Source of the DNA: Hemicentrotus pulcherrimus
Taxonomy: Eukaryota; Echinodermata; Echinoidea; Camarodonta; Strongylocentrotidae
Assembly (NCBI GenBank): GCA_003118195.1
Contig: BEXV01000736.1
Coordinates: 45,880 to 109,879 of the forward strand
Direction of reading: 5' to 3'
Length of the DNA: 64,000 nt
Below are positions 1-10,126 of the stretch, in pieces. Position 1 is the stretch's first letter. Each line of letters opens with the position of its first letter. Under the pieces are notes generated by a model. It saw nothing but the letters and a program-made list of their open reading frames with translations. It searched no databases and had not been told where the DNA came from. Position numbers and translations under genes: made by a program.

Positions 1-639
1 TGGGTTCTTTACTTGCCCACAAAATGTCCTTCGACCAATTCAACCTTAAAACACTTTCAGTCCGCATGATCAAAGGTCCTCAATTCACCAACGGGCATTC
101 TTAAGAAATTATGCTAAGAGATCCCAAAATACCTCGTAAACATTCCTCTAAAAGTATTTTTCATCATTTGATATTCGGTTTGATAGGACAGCATGTGGGA
201 AAAATACACCTGCCTGTAGTCTGTACAAACAGTTTTACGGTTTATCTTTTAAGGTTTCCGGGTATGAAAGGAATTCTTAGTACTATACTTAAGGCTAATT
301 CTTAATTTACACCCCTTGTATTAATCTTAACATTTCCAATATACCTTCAATAGCAACGAAACGATACAACGTATCAATTTGTTTTCCGTCTCCTCGCTTG
401 AAAATTCAAGACAATTTGTTATTTACAGCAGATTGTGAAAATCTGCTAATGGCATTTATTTATAAAACAGTTTGTTGCTTATTGACGCCTGTATGAATCT
501 TGAATCCATGGCTAGAGTAAAGTGACATGCGAAGAGAACTGTGCAATGCTTTGTAAGTAACTGCAAGGCAAAACAGCATTGTAAATGATGAAATATCTTT
601 TGATTGGATAGATTTAAAGTTGTTTCAACAGTCCTGTTT
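1..639. other. AT-rich non-coding stretch
   Basis: I see no supportable exon, RNA gene or repeat boundary here. The only open frame of note (64 codons from 111) has no splice-site or composition support. A GTAAGT donor-like site near 551 has no open exon in front of it. Confidence 0.5.
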
Positions 640-1035
640 AAATGATTTACAATATGATAATAATAATATTGATAATGATAATGATGATAATAAAAAAAGA
701 ATAATAATCATCATCTGGGTTTGTATTGCGCTTAATACTTCGACAATGTATCTAAGCGCTTTATAGAGTATTATTACCCTGTCATCAGATCCAGACTTTC
801 CCGCACACATTAATGCACTTTCTCCATTCCTTGGGGAACATTTCAGCCGGGTGCCGTTTTACCTACGACTTTTACATCTTATCGGGTGCCCATTTAACGC
901 CTAAAGTAGGTGGAGGGTGTCAAATTAATTAACGTCTTACCAAAAGGACATTAATGTCGGGTTGGGATTCGAATTCAACCACCCTTGAATTGAGAGTCGA
1001 ACGAATGAACCAATATACCACCACACCCCCACACT
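640..1035 (-). mobile_element. tRNA-derived SINE, near full length
   Basis: Read on the - strand this has the three parts of a tRNA-derived SINE. The head (about 1035-960) has a box A-like TGGTATATTGG and a box B-like GAATTCGAATCCC separated by a tRNA-sized gap. The body (about 960-720) contains GGCTGAAATGTTCCCC and AAGCGCTTAGATACATTG. The tail (about 715-640) is (ATT/ATC)n. Body blocks recur at 1415-1700 and 26050-26290, and the head recurs at 16190-16345, so this is a real family. It would have been transcribed by RNA polymerase III and copied by a partner LINE. The exact ends are approximate. Confidence 0.8.
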
Positions 1036-1414
1036 ATCTCTGAATTCCTTTTGATGTAAATGTCGATTCTTTGAGAAAGACAGAAAACACTTTCGTATCT
1101 TGAGATGAGAATAATTGAAGTGTTGTCATTCATTAAAATCTGAAGCACTTAAAAGTCATTGCAGACACTTGCGGAATAAGCTATTCGAAAATGACTTTGT
1201 AAATGATTTACTCAATACCGCAAATGTAGTCTGGGTTCGGGTTCGTTATCAGTAATGTAAAGTTAAAGGACAATACAAATATTAATGAACTGCTGGGCCA
1301 ACATATCGGACAAAGTTGTTTGAAATACTGTCGATTTTCCAGTTCTTCGACAATGTTCCGGCGACTATTGATCTGTCGTCGGTTTTCCACACTAACAATA
1401 ATAACTGTTTCTTA

Positions 1415-1700
1415 AAGCGCTTTACCAGTTACAACCTAATATAGCTTACAGTATTATTACCCCTGTCAAAGGATTCTCTTACGATTCTGCACTTTACAGT
1501 ACACTATCCACTCCCGTGGGGAGCATTTCAGCCAGTCGCCCCTTTACGGGCGTGCACATGCTAATTCATCACTTGGGTGGAGAGGAGCAATTTAGATAAA
1601 ATGCCTTGCTCAATGGCATATCAAGTGCCATGCCGCGGATCAACCCCACGACCTTTATTTTACCAGTCGAGTGGTAAGACCGTTGCCTTTGAATATATGA
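1415..1700 (-). mobile_element. tRNA-derived SINE, tail-less or degraded
   Basis: On the - strand the body matches the 640-1035 SINE: GCGACTGGCTGAAATGCTCC, then GGGTAATAATACTGTAAGC, then AAAGCGCTTT. The presumed head (about 1700-1620) has a box B-like GGGGTTGATCC but differs from the first copy, so it may be a sister subfamily or a recombinant. The (ATT)n tail is missing at the low-coordinate end. Confidence 0.65.
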
Positions 1701-1754
1701 CATCGAATCTCTAACTTTAACTCTAACACTAAATCTCACACATAGAGCACAATC

Positions 1755-2078
1755 TCAACTCTTGTCCAATCCTGGATTACCTAATTTCAGTTTAAACATA
1801 TATTTGTCTATCAGAGGTAGCCATTTTATACCATGAACATGATGCATTTCTCTGTCTCTTTTCGGATGCACGTTGGTGCTGCAGAGTTTAATTAAGGACG
1901 AGGCATATTCTTTTTGGGGTTTCATTTTTTTTGTTTTGTATTTAGCTGTGGAGACGAAACACGATCGACCGAGGTAATTAATTCTCCTTGACTCCATCAT
2001 GCTTTCGGAGACGTGCGAAACAGAGTGAGATCTAGGGAGAAAGGCATTCTCATCTCGACCTAATGACAACATTACCAT
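1755..2078 (-). other. Unrecognised 107-codon open frame
   Basis: An ATG-initiated frame on the - strand runs 107 codons to a TGA. Base composition is somewhat more GC-rich than the flanks and the translation is rich in Lys, Arg, Ser and His, with no membrane segment. A pyrimidine-rich CAG (GTCTCCACAG) lies inside it, but the bases after that CAG give a stop in one frame. I recognise no domain. Chance open frames of this size are expected in 64 kb, so this is only a candidate exon. Confidence 0.15.
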
Positions 2079-2978
2079 TAAATGTCACAACCATCTGTTG
2101 GTCATGGTTTTATAACGTTCATTTATTGTAAATTAAATGACAACTTTACGAGGCGAGAAGCACTTTTTGTGTCAGTGCAGTTATAGCACGACCTGGCACG
2201 ATTACTGATAAATGTAGCGGCTAAATGCTGATGAGGCACTCGATCTCTCTTCCATTTTTTCTTGACATCAGTTGTTTGTAAACGCATTGTGTTGTTTTTA
2301 CGAAGACGGTGAACTTTGAGCTGTGATTACAAATACTGTTTGTTTTGGGGTGTGTTTCAAGAGTTATAAATACACAGAACGAGATACGGCGAATAGCATT
2401 TTAAACAGCATTTCATTTCATTGGTACCATTTATCTATAAATTGTGATGTAGTTATAATATCATTCTGTATGATTTAATGATTATATGTTTCATTTTGTG
2501 CAACAAAGTCGTAAACTGTTTCGTTGCTAGCCATGAATATTCAATATTAAAGAGCTCCCCCTGAAAACGGGGTTATGTGTCTGCGTGTGTGATTTGATTA
2601 TTTCGCAGAATGAGAAAGTGACCGAGTTTGTATAGAAATACAATTTCCTCCTTTTCTTCTTTCACTTTTTTCCTTTAGCGTGGTTTTCTCTTTCGACTGA
2701 TCACCTAGTCGGAGATGAAAGGATGATATGTGTTTATTTAAACGATATATCAATAACACTAGCTTCTCCTGCACATTTGAAATGCCCTTAAGGCCCCACT
2801 GCACTACTTATAGCCACTTGCGCCCTCTATATAGCAAAGAATGCCTAGTCGGTGACCATTGTATCCCAACGGGCCCCTTTTTCTCATGTAATTGAGAGCT
2901 GATTTGATGAGATAAATATTTATCAGCGACCATGCAGTGAGGTCTAATCGCTCCTGGCCAAACTAGTGCAGAGGGGCT
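2079..2978. other. AT-rich non-coding stretch
   Basis: I see no feature here beyond scattered AT-rich sequence. A 68-codon - strand frame at 2598-2804 has no supporting signal. Confidence 0.45.
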
Positions 2979-3506
2979 TTAAAGGTACTATGTCCCTTTT
3001 GCAGCCAACCTCAAATGATGTAGAACTTTGCAGGAATTATGAATATGTCATGTATTTCCTATCTGTGAAATTTAAATGTGAGCAGTGTCCTCATATTCAA
3101 ATTATGCAAGGAAACCTATTTACTTGCTAGACTTCACTGTCAGACACTATTGAGTGACTGACTGGCTTTTTTCTTCTTTGGTAATAACATACATGGAAAG
3201 AGTTGTAAAGGGTACATGAGCATTTGTCTACATCAATAACCCACTTCTTGTGATGGCCAAGATTAAACTGATTGAATCTTTGCGCAGCATAAAACGTATG
3301 ACCATGTCTGAAAATCAAGACTATTACTTTTGGGCTCTATAGCCCTAAAGTCGATTTGACAAATAATAGTCAATATTTTCCCACTAGAAGACATTTTCAA
3401 GCCCCACCTTTTTTAGGGAAGTTCTAAATTAGTATTATCTTTCAAATGCAGTTGGAATTTAACCTTTTCATTTTTTTGGCCTGCAAATGGGACATAGTAA
3501 CTTTAA
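2979..3506. mobile_element. TTAA-flanked MITE, family A (528 bp)
   Basis: The left end reads TTAAAGGTACTATGTCCC and the right end, reverse-complemented, reads TTAAAGTTACTATGTCCC. Both continue into matching TTTGCAG, giving terminal inverted repeats of about 26 bases with few mismatches. Both ends carry TTAA, consistent with a TTAA target-site duplication. There is no coding capacity; the 63-codon frame inside is incidental. TTAA duplications are known for piggyBac and Kolobok transposons. Purine-starting termini (AAGG) fit Kolobok better than the CCC-starting ends of piggyBac, but that assignment is inference. Confidence 0.75.
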
Positions 3507-3639
3507 AGGACGCACAAACGAACAAAAAAGTGGGCAAAAAATGCTAATTGTGTCATGTAATCGATATGTATAATTTTTATATTGCAGTTTTCATGTTTTC
3601 ATGTTTTAATGGCAATTTGCCTACTTTTGTTATCAACAT

Positions 3640-3920
3640 GTTTTAAACTTGAATTGTAATGTGCATAATTTTAATACAAGAAATGCCCTAATTTATCACC
3701 TCCCCAAGATTTCCTATATACATATACCGTATATATATTTGTTTTTAGGGGTAGGCTTTTATATAAGGAATCACTCGTTTCTGCCTATCCCAAATACTCT
3801 TATATTAAAATTGCCATTGTATTTGTTATCACTTGTTTTTTATAACTCCATTATGTATTTGTATGTTTTAAATTTTTTTATGAAGAGTGTTGAATAAACT
3901 TTGAATTTGAATTTGAAGTA
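3640..3920 (+). mobile_element. LINE 3' end with hairpin and GAATTT tail
   Basis: The sequence ends in AATAAACTTTGAATTTGAATTTGAAG, a short tandem-repeat tail typical of non-LTR retrotransposons. About 100 bases upstream a hairpin (GGGGTAGGC at about 3749, GCCTATCCC at about 3783) has the position and form of a LINE 3' stem-loop. It is 5'-truncated with no reverse transcriptase left. The 82-codon frame inside it is incidental. Confidence 0.6.
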
Positions 3921-4511
3921 TTCATCCTGAGACCCGACTGGAATCGTTTATCAAATAATGTGAAAAAGATGTAGCAAAGTCTTAAAATTTCTTCAAATGC
4001 ACGTGTTTTCATATTATACGAGGAGAAAGTATCCTGTCACCGACGCTTTGCGTCCTGTTACCGACATTTTGCGAGAGAGATCTAACAAAGCATTGTCTTA
4101 AAATGTTTTTCTTTTTTCTTTCAAATTCACAACAGACACATGAATGCTTTACTGGAATGGAAGAGATGGGTATGGGCGAGTTCTGAAAAGAGATTAGCAC
4201 TTATCGACGACAAGAGACAAGAGATTTCCAAGTAATTTAATTCGGAATACTTCACTCCATCCTTTCCCTTTCAACAGTTGTCACGCTACGTCAGTGTCAT
4301 AGTACTTGCACTGCGCCATCTGTCCAGTAAATCTATCTTTTGAGGCAGAGTATGAGCCGTCGCGTAAAGTGTGCTAAAATATAGATAGGTTCAAGTCTTG
4401 AGAGAATATAATTATCTTACTAAAATATGCTTTGAAGTAAGCCCACTCTTGCTCTTCTAAACAATTTGTATTGCAATGTGAAGTATTATTAAGTACTATT
4501 GAAACTTAATT

Positions 4512-4600
4512 ATTGCATTAGAGCGCTTAGAGTCTTCTGACAAAGTAAATGTAAGGCGCTATATACGCACTGTAATTATTATTGTAATTATTAATATGAT
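4512..4600 (+). mobile_element. SINE/LINE 3' tail fragment
   Basis: GAGCGCTTAGAGTCTTCTGA, then AAGGCGCTATATACGCACTG, then an (ATT)n tail. The AGCGC...GGCGCTATATA layout matches other tail fragments at 20321-20421, 42346-42460 and 44311-44368. Confidence 0.5.
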
Positions 4601-4905
4601 ACAAAATAGAAAAATAAGAAAAATTATTCACTCGACATTTTTAAGAACACTAACATAATATTTAATACTGTAACGTACTTTGAAAAAAAAAACGTATCTA
4701 GATAGGGATGGATACAAAAAAGCCTTATTGGGATATGACGCGGATTAAACAATTCTGTTTCTTTTAAAATTAAGGTTATGAGTAACGGGATGAGTAAGGC
4801 CACGGTTTCATCCGACCCGTGTAGACGTATCGCACATGCAGGGCAGTAAATTTTCATACTTGGACATTTTTTCTAGTTGGCAAATTCTACCTGGGATTTG
4901 GTCAC
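4601..4905. other. AT-rich non-coding stretch
   Basis: Nothing supportable. The 77-codon - strand frame (4624-4857) is hydrophobic and AT-driven with no splice context. Confidence 0.4.
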
Positions 4906-5225
4906 CAGTGGCGGATCCAGGGAGGTGGCCCGGGGGTACAAACACTTTAAAACAAAAACCAAAAGTGGCCCAATTCGTGAGAAAATATTAAGCGGCGTGA
5001 NCCCCCTCCCCTCCTGGGGAAAAGACGTGTAATAACACGTTAGTTTTACCCTTTTGGGGGAGATGGACCCCCTCCCTTAGCGCTTAAGGGGGGGTGCTAC
5101 TTCGGAAACGCGGGGGTCATGTAGTTTGAAGTTGCTTTGTGGTAATGCGCGCCGGCCACCTACGGAGGGCCACTTTCAACCCGTGGACCCTTACGTGGAC
5201 CCCTCGCTAGCGTCTATGCGGCTCG
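4906..5225 (+). mobile_element. GC-rich hAT-like element fragment
   Basis: It begins with CAGTGGCGGATCCAGGG, a terminal sequence I associate with abundant hAT-like non-autonomous elements in marine invertebrate genomes. The segment is far more GC-rich than its surroundings, with many C and G runs. A degraded right end may lie near 5205-5225 but no clean matching inverted repeat is visible, so the right boundary is approximate. Position 5001 is an ambiguous base. A second end of this kind is at 14043. Confidence 0.5.
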
Positions 5226-5579
5226 GATATTTACGCTTAGGAAATTTGTGCGTGCAGTTCTTTTACATATTATATGAAAACAATAATACATTTCTTCATA
5301 TTTGAAGGCTCTTAAAGTCGACTTACTTAAAAAAAAATAAAAAAAATAAAAAAACACTGGCCAATGTTCTTTTCTCTCTTTTCATCCAGTATCGAAGTCC
5401 AGGCCGAGCTTTTGCGGATTCGGAACTTGACTTGTATCCTTTAAACACTTAAGAGGAAAGTAAAAAAAGAGTTATTGGAACCTCGTCTGCAGCAATTTAA
5501 CAAACACCACACCGACAGCAAAAAAACTGACACAAGACGTTACGTAGACCGACTAACGACCGAAAAAAATTACATTACA

Positions 5580-5645
5580 CTCACTGGAATAAGTGTCGGT
5601 TTGGAGTCGGTTTGGAGTCCTTTTGGAGTGGCGACTGACATATCG
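5580..5645 (+). repeat. GTCGGTTTGGA short tandem repeat
   Basis: GTCGGTTTGGAGTC is tandemly repeated, followed by a diverged third unit and GGAGTGGCGACTGAC. Related units recur at 49725-49800, so this is part of a dispersed repeat. A 69-codon + strand frame (5475-5684) spans it and its last third is repeat-derived; I do not call that a gene. Confidence 0.5.
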
Positions 5646-5684
5646 CAACCAGAGGCTGGCTTAGTCTGCAAGCATAGACTCTAA

Positions 5685-6200
5685 TTGGACGATGTATCAC
5701 AATTCATTAAGACTTGAGCAGAGCCTAGATCTCTCAGTTTCTGGGAGTAGCTTATTAAAGTACAGAGCCTATTGTAGGCCTATTTTGCAGACAATGTTAC
5801 GCACAACGACTGACAAGGGTTTGGGCCTGCAAACTAGGGCGGACTTGCCGTGGGGCGTTTGAGAGGAGGTTTTCATTCGAGGCCGCTCCGTCTGAGGGTC
5901 AGTTGGTATGTGAGGTGGACGTTCGCATTAAAAATTCCCCAATAGAATTTCAGTCCGAGCCCCCTCCCCCGATTACGGTATGAACACCTTGTAAATATCA
6001 ATGTCACTATCAATGTAACGAACCCCGAAACAGGTTTTGTGTCTAACCAAACCCGATATGGCACTAAACCTCCCAAGTGTGGATTATGACATAATCATTC
6101 GTGCAATAGTAATCCATTCGATATATAGAACCACTGTTTTTAAGGTGGAATAAACAATTACACCCTCTGCATAATTTTATAGTATGATGTATCAATACAA
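5685..6200. other. Probable intronic sequence
   Basis: No exon or repeat is clear. If the exon at 6505 is real, this lies in its upstream intron. Confidence 0.3.
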
Positions 6201-6206
6201 ATTAGT

Positions 6207-6230
6207 TTTCCTTTCTTTTTGCAGGTATGT
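6207..6230 (+). promoter_or_regulatory. Candidate recursive (ratchet) splice site
   Basis: A pyrimidine tract (TTTTCCTTTCTTTTTG) runs directly into CAG|GTATGT at 6222-6230, so an acceptor and a donor abut with no exon between them. This is the signature of ratchet points that remove long introns stepwise in flies and vertebrates. It lies 280 bases before the candidate exon at 6505 on the same strand. The sequence match is direct; that it is used is inference. Confidence 0.4.
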
Positions 6231-6504
6231 TTTGATAAATTTCTGTGATTTTGTCTCGTTTCTCTTTGTTAAGTTTGAAAGAAAGTTGTTTTCCACATCC
6301 TATGTGTAGTCTAGGTGTCCAAGTCCAAATATCTTTCTCTTGGATGTGTTACAGAACTTTCCAGTTACTCACACCATCCGGCTAAAACTGTTCAATCATT
6401 TGCCTATTATATATTTCTTATTTGGTCTGTTTTCGTTGTTACCTCTTCTTTATGCTTTATGTTCTATATTTCATTTTTGATACCATAACTACTTTTTTAA
6501 ACAG

Positions 6505-6701
6505 ATATCCTAGATGCTTACAATCATGGATCTGAAAGACAGTCAACAACTTTCACTGGAAATCAAGGTAAAGAGGAAGACACAACGCCTTGTACAGAGG
6601 TTCATTTCAACGGTCAAACCCCGACGCATTCCGCTCAAACACATAATAGAATCCTCACCAAAGAGGACATTGCGAAGGCGTTACATACTACTGCTATGAC
6701 G
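6505..6701 (+). CDS. Candidate internal coding exon, unrecognised gene
   Basis: A pyrimidine tract and AAACAG end at 6504 and are followed by 197 bases open in one frame: two leading bases, then 65 codons, ending exactly at a codon boundary before GTATGT at 6702. The exon therefore enters after one base of a split codon and leaves in phase 0. The frame has no start codon, as expected of an internal exon. The translation is hydrophilic, rich in Thr, His, Gln and Asn, and includes NHGSERQSTTF near the start and LTKEDIAKALHTTAMT at the end. GC content is clearly above the flanking intron. A second good donor inside it (CAAG|GTAAAG at 6567/6568) could give a 63-base phase 1-1 version. Another frame, 61 codons from 6514, is also open but is basic and less protein-like. 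I recognise no domain. It is phase-compatible with the terminal exon at 51571. Confidence 0.45.
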
Positions 6702-6792
6702 GTATGTGATATAGAAGGACTGCTTGGGAGTCAGTGATTTAAAAATACCTGAAACGGCAACGTCATTTTTTTAGATCAAAACAGAACTCTTA

Positions 6793-7290
6793 ATGATTGA
6801 AGTGAATGATCTACGCAAGGGACAACACTTTTTTTTTCTTTCTAGACAGGCTTGCTGTCAAACTACGGGGCATTTTTTCCGGCTATGCAATCTCTCATCA
6901 TCTCATCCAATGGAAGTCTTTAGGCGTGTCTTTTGCTGCCATGACATCTGTAACACCTTGCATGGTGTTGTCACTGCCAAGGCTGCGATTGGTCGACTCT
7001 CGTTACCATGGGTACGGTGTACAAGTGCCCATGAGGGCGGTTGTCTTTCTAATCGATCCTTCATCACATTTGTAAACATTTCAACAGCTCTGTTTATCTT
7101 TACATTGACGTCATCTCGTTCGAGTCATATATCTGTTTTATGTCAACAGGCTCTCAATTTCATTCTCGGATACGGATACGATAACAAAAAACAAACAAAA
7201 AACAAACAACAAAATTCTGTGATGACATTACAAAAACAACGTAAAAAAAAAAGAAGAAGAAGTTTCATGAATTCTAGAACTGACTCATAA
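6793..7290 (+). other. Ambiguous exon-like block, overlapping open frames
   Basis: This holds a 165-codon frame (6793-7290) and an overlapping 89-codon frame (6806-7075). A very strong acceptor (TTTTTTTTCTTTCTAG) ends at 6845. From it, the phase-0 frame, which would follow the exon at 6505-6701, is open for 25 codons starting TGLLSNYGAFFPAMQS and stops near 6921. The other two frames are the long ones. The antisense strand is also open for about 60 codons. Composition is nearly 48 percent GC across 6846-7075, unlike the flanks. So the block may be a short terminal exon, a long exon, or a conserved regulatory segment: it carries an inverted CCAAT box at 6988 and an X-box-like GTTACCATGGGTAC at 7002. 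The last 35 codons of the long frame are Lys/Gln-rich from A-rich repeats and look non-coding. Confidence 0.25.
7002..7015 (+). promoter_or_regulatory. RFX X-box-like motif with upstream CCAAT
   Basis: GTTACCATGGGTAC fits the left half of the X-box consensus GTNRCC(N0-3)RGYAAC with one mismatch on the right half. ATTGG (inverted CCAAT) lies 10 bases upstream at 6988-6992. RFX plus NF-Y pairing is known at ciliary gene promoters; function here is untested. Confidence 0.2.
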
Positions 7291-7376
7291 CAATTGATTC
7301 TTACCTTTTTATCTAACTCCTTTTGCATCACACCTTTAAATGTTACCAAATCTGATGAAATTGTCTATTTTTCGTA

Positions 7377-7645
7377 GGGATATATCATCTACACTACTTC
7401 CTCTCTTTGTAATGTTCTATCAACGCTCACTTTCGCAGCATACCCCCAAAACAACTTTCACTAACATATTTTTGTATTGCATTCCAAAACTTTGTATGAG
7501 TGACCACGTGGATAAAGTGGAGCACTTCCCCAATGTGTCACAATTCAAAGCTTTACGTGATGTTATGTATAATGTACCCATCTGCCCTGAAATGTTAACT
7601 GAAAAAAACAAGGAAGATAATTGTTTTCGTATTTCTATGACTTAA
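7377..7645 (+). other. Candidate exon, unrecognised 90-codon frame
   Basis: A good acceptor (GTCTATTTTTCGTAG) ends at 7376. After one base, the frame GATATATCATCT... is open for 89 codons to a TAA at 7643; without the acceptor the same frame is open from 7340 for 101 codons. The C-terminal half is mixed and protein-like (DHVDKVEHFPNVSQFKALRD), the N-terminal part hydrophobic. Its entry phase does not match the exon ending at 6701. I recognise no domain. Confidence 0.2.
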
Positions 7646-9239
7646 TTGTTGCTTGAGAAAAACTGATTAAAAATCCATTTCATATATGTACAACTTCAAT
7701 ATATTCAAATTTGTTACATATACAATTATGAATAGTTCGGTTATTTCCTAGTTTGCCTTTTCTGAATGCGAATTATTTTATTTCCTCTATTAGAAGAGTG
7801 GGTGTGGCTCTTCTGGATTATTGCGATGTAAGAGTTTCATTGCAAAAGGTCATAGGAAGTAGGATGTTTAGGATCACAGAAACTCGTACAACAGGTGTGG
7901 CATTAGTACTAATTGCTTTAAATATAAAAAAATGTATTTGTGTATTGGCGTACTGGAAGTCTACAATGATGCAGTCAATGACCATTTGTGAGGCGTGAAA
8001 GAGAGAAAAGCAATTAGAAATTAATGCGATTCTTTCACACATAGATAACAATTATTCTGTCGGAAAATTAAATGTGGTTTTCATTTCTCCTTCCTTCATT
8101 ACCTATTTACTTTGAAAGATGAATACCACGCTACAGTGGCTAGACATCGGCATTTTGTAAGGGCTCGTTATCTCATTCGAATTTTTAGTTACTTTGAAAT
8201 CCTTTGTGTGATCTCATCGTCTGAATATATACCTTGGATATGCTAACCTCTTCAACTAGTTCTTTTTATCAAACTGAATTCTATTGATACTTCTATTTGT
8301 GTAATTTAGGAATCACATTTTGTTTTTATTTATTTATTATTACTATTTCCCCTTTTATTTTTAGGAATTTTTCATTTTAAAGTTGACAGAGGTTGAACAA
8401 ATTAATCTTCAAGTTATATTAAGACTTAACGTCTATAACATTCATAGATGAAAAGGAAAACAATTTTTTTTTTGCTCAACCGAGGATAAAATGCTAAATC
8501 ATATAGATCGTAGAAGAACGTGGCTTCACTATTAAATGGGTTCAATCACGATTTGAAACAAACTCATTTAAGAAATACAAAATATGGTCTAACAGTGAAC
8601 TGACGTATGTCACTGCAGAATCCATCGTATTTTGCCGTGCAGCATACATTAACATTTACACCTTATATTTCATGTCTGTTAATTTACACGTTTCTAAATT
8701 CTCAACTAAAAACAAAAATTGTGTAGGGTTCCGAAAAAGAGACCCTCAATCTGCGCCTACATCAACATTAATGGTATGAATTTGACAACGAAACACATTT
8801 GGAGGCGAAGCACTTTACGTTGCCATTAATTTGTTCCTCATGCAAACATGATCAACTGTATTCTGTGCCACTTCTCTTTTTTGAATAAGAGATTATAAGA
8901 GTTTAGTATGATTAAACCATATAATTAACATAACAATCTTATTTCAACGGTGCCGTTAGTGAAATCAAGAAGATATTTTTAGATTTAATTTTCTTTATCG
9001 CCCTGCGGTGTCTTTGGACTTGAAAATGGCATCTATGTAAGATTTACAGCACGGTGTAATAGAAATGCTGTAAGAAAAAGAGACACGGTTTCTATAAAGG
9101 TTTATAACGTAAGGTCGGTAACGAATGTCAGTGTATTCCTATCGTTTTGTGTGTGGATGAATATGTATTTAAGTGTGAATATCAAATAAAGGAATATTTT
9201 ATAGATATAAAGTTTATGAGTTTTAGGCTTGTTTCATTG
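7646..9239. other. AT-rich non-coding stretch
   Basis: No gene or clear repeat. An acceptor-like TTTTATTTTTAG near 8364 is followed by only 28 open, AT-rich codons. Overlapping frames on both strands at 7753-8051 lack support. Confidence 0.4.
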
Positions 9240-9460
9240 GTAGAGGAGAGAGAAAGAAAGACCAATAAACATACATGTACATTGAAATATCATTTGTAGG
9301 GAGAGGGGGAGGGAGGAAGAGACAGAAAGAGAAAAGATAGACAGACATACATTAGGGAGGGATATATAGAGAGAGAGTGAGTGTGGAAGACAGACAAACA
9401 TTACAATGTCATCTGAAGGGTGGGAGAGAGAAATAAAGAGAGAAGATAGCCAGACAGTCG
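9240..9460 (+). repeat. Purine-rich (GA)n tract with diverged tandem units
   Basis: Interrupted GAGA and GGGAGG runs alternate with related segments containing ACATACATTA and ACATTACAATGTCATC-like sequence about 80 bases apart, suggesting a decayed tandem array. No coding frame. Confidence 0.6.
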
Positions 9461-9462
9461 CA

Positions 9463-9865
9463 TTAAAGTGAAAACTACGCTAAAGTGTAACCCGCCGCCT
9501 AAGTTTCTGAAAATGAAGTTCACTTTAACGAACGGGTGTCGCGGCGATAGGAGCCCTATCACACACTCGCCCTAATCCACATGTCGCCCATCCGGTATCA
9601 AATGCTCCCTCAATGTCCACGTCGATTTTTCTCGAAGTAAAGCCCATTTTTCGCAGTTTTATAGTGTTTGCCATGCAATTTTGGAAATTTTGGGAAAAAA
9701 GGACCCATGTTAAGGGATATTTTTGTTAAAAAGGGACCCATGATTAGGTATTTTTGGTGAACCAGTGACCTATTAGAGTGTCACACCCCGTATGTCTTAA
9801 AATGTGAGTACGGGGCTACACACAGCTTATAGAGTGCCAAGGTATTACGTCATACTGACCAAGTG
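9463..9865. repeat. Decayed repeat with tandem GGACCCATG units
   Basis: A small inverted repeat (TTAAAGTGAA at 9464, TTCACTTTAA at 9518) opens the block. Then GGACCCATGTTAAGGGATAT and GGACCCATGATTAGGTATTT form two imperfect units about 33 bases apart near 9700-9760, and CCCCGTA...TACGGGG forms a 7-base stem near 9786-9815. GC-rich compared with its flanks. Probably an old transposable element, class not determined. Confidence 0.4.
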
Positions 9866-10043
9866 GTCAATGTTATTGGTTCCCACACCACCCTCCAAAC
9901 ACTAAATTGGCCATGCTATACTGCCCGTCGCTGGAATAATTTCGCGATGAACCTCATGCGCAGGCTCTGTTGTTTAGAACCAGCAACTTGGACGTGTGAA
10001 TATGACGTTGCACTACGGTACTATATACCTAGCTTCTGAATTA

Positions 10044-10126
10044 CGACATAGTGGACTGCTACGTGTGACGTCCTTATAAGGCACTGGCAGTTATAAGGAC
10101 GTCACACGTAGTAGTCCACTATGTCG
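10044..10126. repeat. Near-perfect hairpin, 36-base arms, 11-base loop
   Basis: The left arm 10044-10079 (CGACATAGTGGACTGCTACG...) pairs with the right arm 10091-10126 with a single mismatch; the loop is GGCACTGGCAG. The RNA would fold into an 83-base stem-loop of microRNA-precursor size, but the pairing is more perfect than most animal precursors. It could instead be a tiny foldback element or a source of hairpin siRNA. It sits at the start of an otherwise unsupported 65-codon + frame (10121-10318). Confidence 0.85.
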
